From positions 1-41,195 of the forward strand of contig JAHCJQ010000019.1 of NCBI GenBank assembly GCA_026126215.1: DNA of 41,195 nucleotides, written 5' to 3'. The position numbers and the translations under genes were made by a program. The stretch is from Alphaproteobacteria bacterium (GTDB taxonomy: Bacteria > Pseudomonadota > Alphaproteobacteria > Ferrovibrionales > Ferrovibrionaceae). The notes below the pieces were generated by a model that saw nothing but the letters and a program-made list of their open reading frames with translations, ran no database searches and had not been told where the DNA came from. Positions 39,517 through 41,195 of the stretch are shown here, piece after piece. The number at the start of each line of letters is the position of its first letter. Position 1 is the stretch's first letter.

Positions 39517-40450
39517 CATGCAGATCACCGTCCGCTTCCTCGATACCTTCCGCCGCGCGGCGGATAGCGACATCTATTTCAGCTTCCGGTCTTCCAGGCT
39601 GGTGATGCTGGCGGCCTCCGTCACCGCCGTTTATTTCCTCGCCGCCATCTTCGCGCCGCTGATCGCGCCGCAGAATCCCTTCGACCTCGCCAGCCTGCAA
39701 CTGCTCGACGCCTTCACGCCGCCGGTCTGGATGGAGGGTGGCGACTGGCGATTCCCCCTTGGCGCCGACGACCAGGGCCGGGACGTGCTCTCCACGATCA
39801 TGTACGGCTCGCGCATCTCGCTTGCGGTGGGCTTCCTCGCGGTTCTGCTCGCCATGCTGATCGGTATCGCCGCTGGCCTGGTGAGCGGCTATTTCGGCGG
39901 CACGGTCGATGCCGTGATCATGCGCATCGCCGACGTGCAGCTTTCCTTCCCCGCCATCCTCATCGCGCTGCTGATCGACGGCGTGACGCGCGGCGTCGTG
40001 CCGAAGGAAGAGCACGACAAGATCGCCTTCTTCGTCCTTATTCTCGCCATTGGCCTGTCGCTCTGGGTGCAGTATGCGCGTACGGTGCGCGGCTCGGTCA
40101 TGGTGGAGAAGAACAAGGAGTACGTGCAGGCCGCGCGCGTCATCGGCATCCCGCCGGCGCTGATCCTGGTGCGCCACGTGCTGCCCAACGTCATGGGGCC
40201 GGTGCTGGTCATCTCCACCATCAACCTGGCGATCGCCATCATCACCGAGGCGACGCTTTCCTTCCTCGGCGTCGGCGCGCCACCCACCACGCCTTCACTC
40301 GGCACGTTGATCCGCGTAGGCAACAATTTCATCTTCTCGGGTGAATGGTGGATCTGCATCTTCCCGGGATTCGTGCTGGCCACCCTCGTCCTCGCGGTCA
40401 ATCTGCTGGGCGACTGGCTGCGCGACGCCCTCAATCCGAAACTGAGGTGA
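39494..40450 (+). CDS. Dipeptide-type ABC permease, DppC family
   Basis: The 318-aa second permease. The N-terminus contains the OppC_N segment (FRSSRLVMLAASVTAVYFLA, IFAPLIAPQNPFDLAS), then PLGADDQGRDVLSTIMYGSR (about 88-107), and the coupling region EYVQAARVIGIPPALILVRH (about 211-230). It ends LGDWLRDALNPKLR, standard for DppC. Two starts are possible: ATG 39494 overlaps dppB by 23 bp, ATG 39518 follows its stop by 1 bp; neither has a clear ribosome site. I list the longer. Adjacent ATPase starts 2 bp after the stop. Confidence 0.92.
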   Translation: MADVRVTDMQITVRFLDTFRRAADSDIYFSFRSSRLVMLAASVTAVYFLAAIFAPLIAPQNPFDLASLQLLDAFTPPVWMEGGDWRFPLGADDQGRDVLSTIMYGSRISLAVGFLAVLLAMLIGIAAGLVSGYFGGTVDAVIMRIADVQLSFPAILIALLIDGVTRGVVPKEEHDKIAFFVLILAIGLSLWVQYARTVRGSVMVEKNKEYVQAARVIGIPPALILVRHVLPNVMGPVLVISTINLAIAIITEATLSFLGVGAPPTTPSLGTLIRVGNNFIFSGEWWICIFPGFVLATLVLAVNLLGDWLRDALNPKLR

Positions 40451-40452
40451 GC

Positions 40453-41195
40453 ATGTCCTCCCCCTCCCGCCAGCCGCTGCTCGAAGTCCGCAACCTCCGC
40501 GTCGAGTTCTTCGGGCGGCGCGGGCGCCTGCTGGCGCTCGACGATGTTTCCTTCCACATCGATCCCGGCGAGGTGCTGGGCGTGGTCGGCGAGAGCGGCG
40601 CCGGCAAGTCGCTGACCGGCGCGTCGATCATCGGTCTGCTCGAGCCGCCCGGGCGGATCAGCGGCGGCGAGATCCTGCTGGAGGGCAAGCGTATCGACAA
40701 CCTGCCCTATGAGGAGTTGCGGCGCATCCGCGGCCGGCAGATCGGGGCCATCTTCCAGGACCCTCTCACCAGCCTCAACCCGCTCTACCGGATTGGCGAG
40801 CAGATCGTCGAGACGATCCGCACCCACCTGCCGATGAGCGAGCAGCAGGCGCGACGGCGCGGCATCGAACTTCTGCAGGAGGTGGGCATCCCCTCGGCGG
40901 CGGAGCGTTTCGACCATTATCCGCACCAGTTCTCCGGCGGCATGCGCCAGCGCGTGGTGATCGCGCTCGCGCTCTGCGCCGAGCCGAAGCTCATCATCGC
41001 CGACGAACCGACCACCGCGCTCGATGTCTCGATCCAGGCGCAGATCATCACCCTGCTCAAGCGCCTCTGCCGGGACCATGGCACGGCGGTCATGCTGGTG
41101 ACGCACGATATGGGCGTCATCGCCGAGACGGCGGACCGGGTCGCGGTGATGTATGCCGGGCGCATCGCCGAGATCGGGCCGGTGCAGGACGTGGT
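40453..41195 (+). CDS. Dipeptide-type ABC ATPase, DppD family (3' end outside window)
   Basis: The first 247 codons of an ATP-binding protein of normal length about 330. Walker A is GESGAGKS (about residues 49-56), the Q-loop lies in IFQDPLTSLNPLYRIGEQIV, signature FSGGMRQRVVIALAL, Walker B IIADEPTTALDVS and switch VTHDMGV. The text GMRQRVVIALALCAEPKLII is typical of DppD/OppD. The C-terminal oligopeptide domain with its iron-sulfur cysteines is beyond the edge. It powers the two permeases upstream. The ATG follows the DppC stop by 2 bp, and TGAGG lies just before it. A DppF-type second ATPase may follow outside the window. Confidence 0.95.
   Translation, partial: MSSPSRQPLLEVRNLRVEFFGRRGRLLALDDVSFHIDPGEVLGVVGESGAGKSLTGASIIGLLEPPGRISGGEILLEGKRIDNLPYEELRRIRGRQIGAIFQDPLTSLNPLYRIGEQIVETIRTHLPMSEQQARRRGIELLQEVGIPSAAERFDHYPHQFSGGMRQRVVIALALCAEPKLIIADEPTTALDVSIQAQIITLLKRLCRDHGTAVMLVTHDMGVIAETADRVAVMYAGRIAEIGPVQDV

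Overview
The window is a GC-rich, densely coded chromosomal stretch whose gene content points to an alphaproteobacterium, most likely in or near the Rhodospirillales. The pointers are DUF2336 and PAS-type proteins typical of that group, a mitochondrial-type cytochrome c, a STAS-MlaE/MlaF/MlaD operon with its own lipoprotein, TRAP and peptide-type ABC transporters, and the ATP-grasp/alpha-E/transglutaminase/Anbu cassette. No rRNA, tRNA, CRISPR array, insertion sequence or integrase was recognised. About 46 protein genes are called; the first (HD-GYP phosphodiesterase) and last (peptide ABC ATPase) run off the window edges.

Layout. 1-3.8 kb: HD-GYP phosphodiesterase, cytochrome c, a His-rich DUF6969-like protein and a DUF2336 protein. 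3.8-7.0 kb: a 274-bp element with terminal inverted repeats, then a TRAP transporter (dctP-dctQ-dctM) with a strong hairpin after dctP. 7.3-11.3 kb: a four-gene operon of circularly permuted ATP-grasp, alpha-E, transglutaminase and the proteasome-like Anbu peptidase. 11.4-12.2 kb: an ArsR-SRPBCC pair with a near-ideal self-operator over its own start codon. 12.2-15.0 kb: a sugar-acid operon (hydroxypyruvate isomerase-like, short luciferase-like protein, RidA-like protein, KDG kinase-like). 15.1-18.7 kb: a Mla-type lipid transport operon. 18.7-22.3 kb: a split MacAB-type exporter whose adaptor carries a CpxP/Spy-like insertion. 22.4-24.2 kb: gpt, a hotdog thioesterase and a PAS protein.

24.2-31.2 kb is an aerobic benzoyl-CoA (box) locus: boxR-boxC-boxB on the minus strand, and a flavodoxin, a benzoate-CoA ligase and an alpha/beta hydrolase on the plus strand. 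Ligase makes benzoyl-CoA, BoxB epoxidises it, BoxC opens the ring, and BoxR probably senses benzoyl-CoA. The boxR/flavodoxin spacer holds two TGCA-type operator repeats, each sitting on a candidate -10 box. boxA, the usual reductase for BoxB, is not in the window.

31.2-36.6 kb holds a small RTX protein, a TylF-like methyltransferase, a small hypothetical protein, an NnrU-family membrane protein, an NHLRC2-like thioredoxin/NHL protein and a LysE-family exporter. 36.7 kb to the end is a dipeptide-type ABC transporter (SBP, two permeases, first ATPase), again with a hairpin just after the binding-protein gene.

The most rewarding places for a second look are the Anbu cassette, the box regulatory spacer and the missing BoxA, the inverted-repeat element, the ArsR operator, and several altered family members (RidA without its arginine, a half-length luciferase-like protein, the MacA insertion). 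All functional statements come from reading the sequence and from remembered family knowledge; no database search was run.
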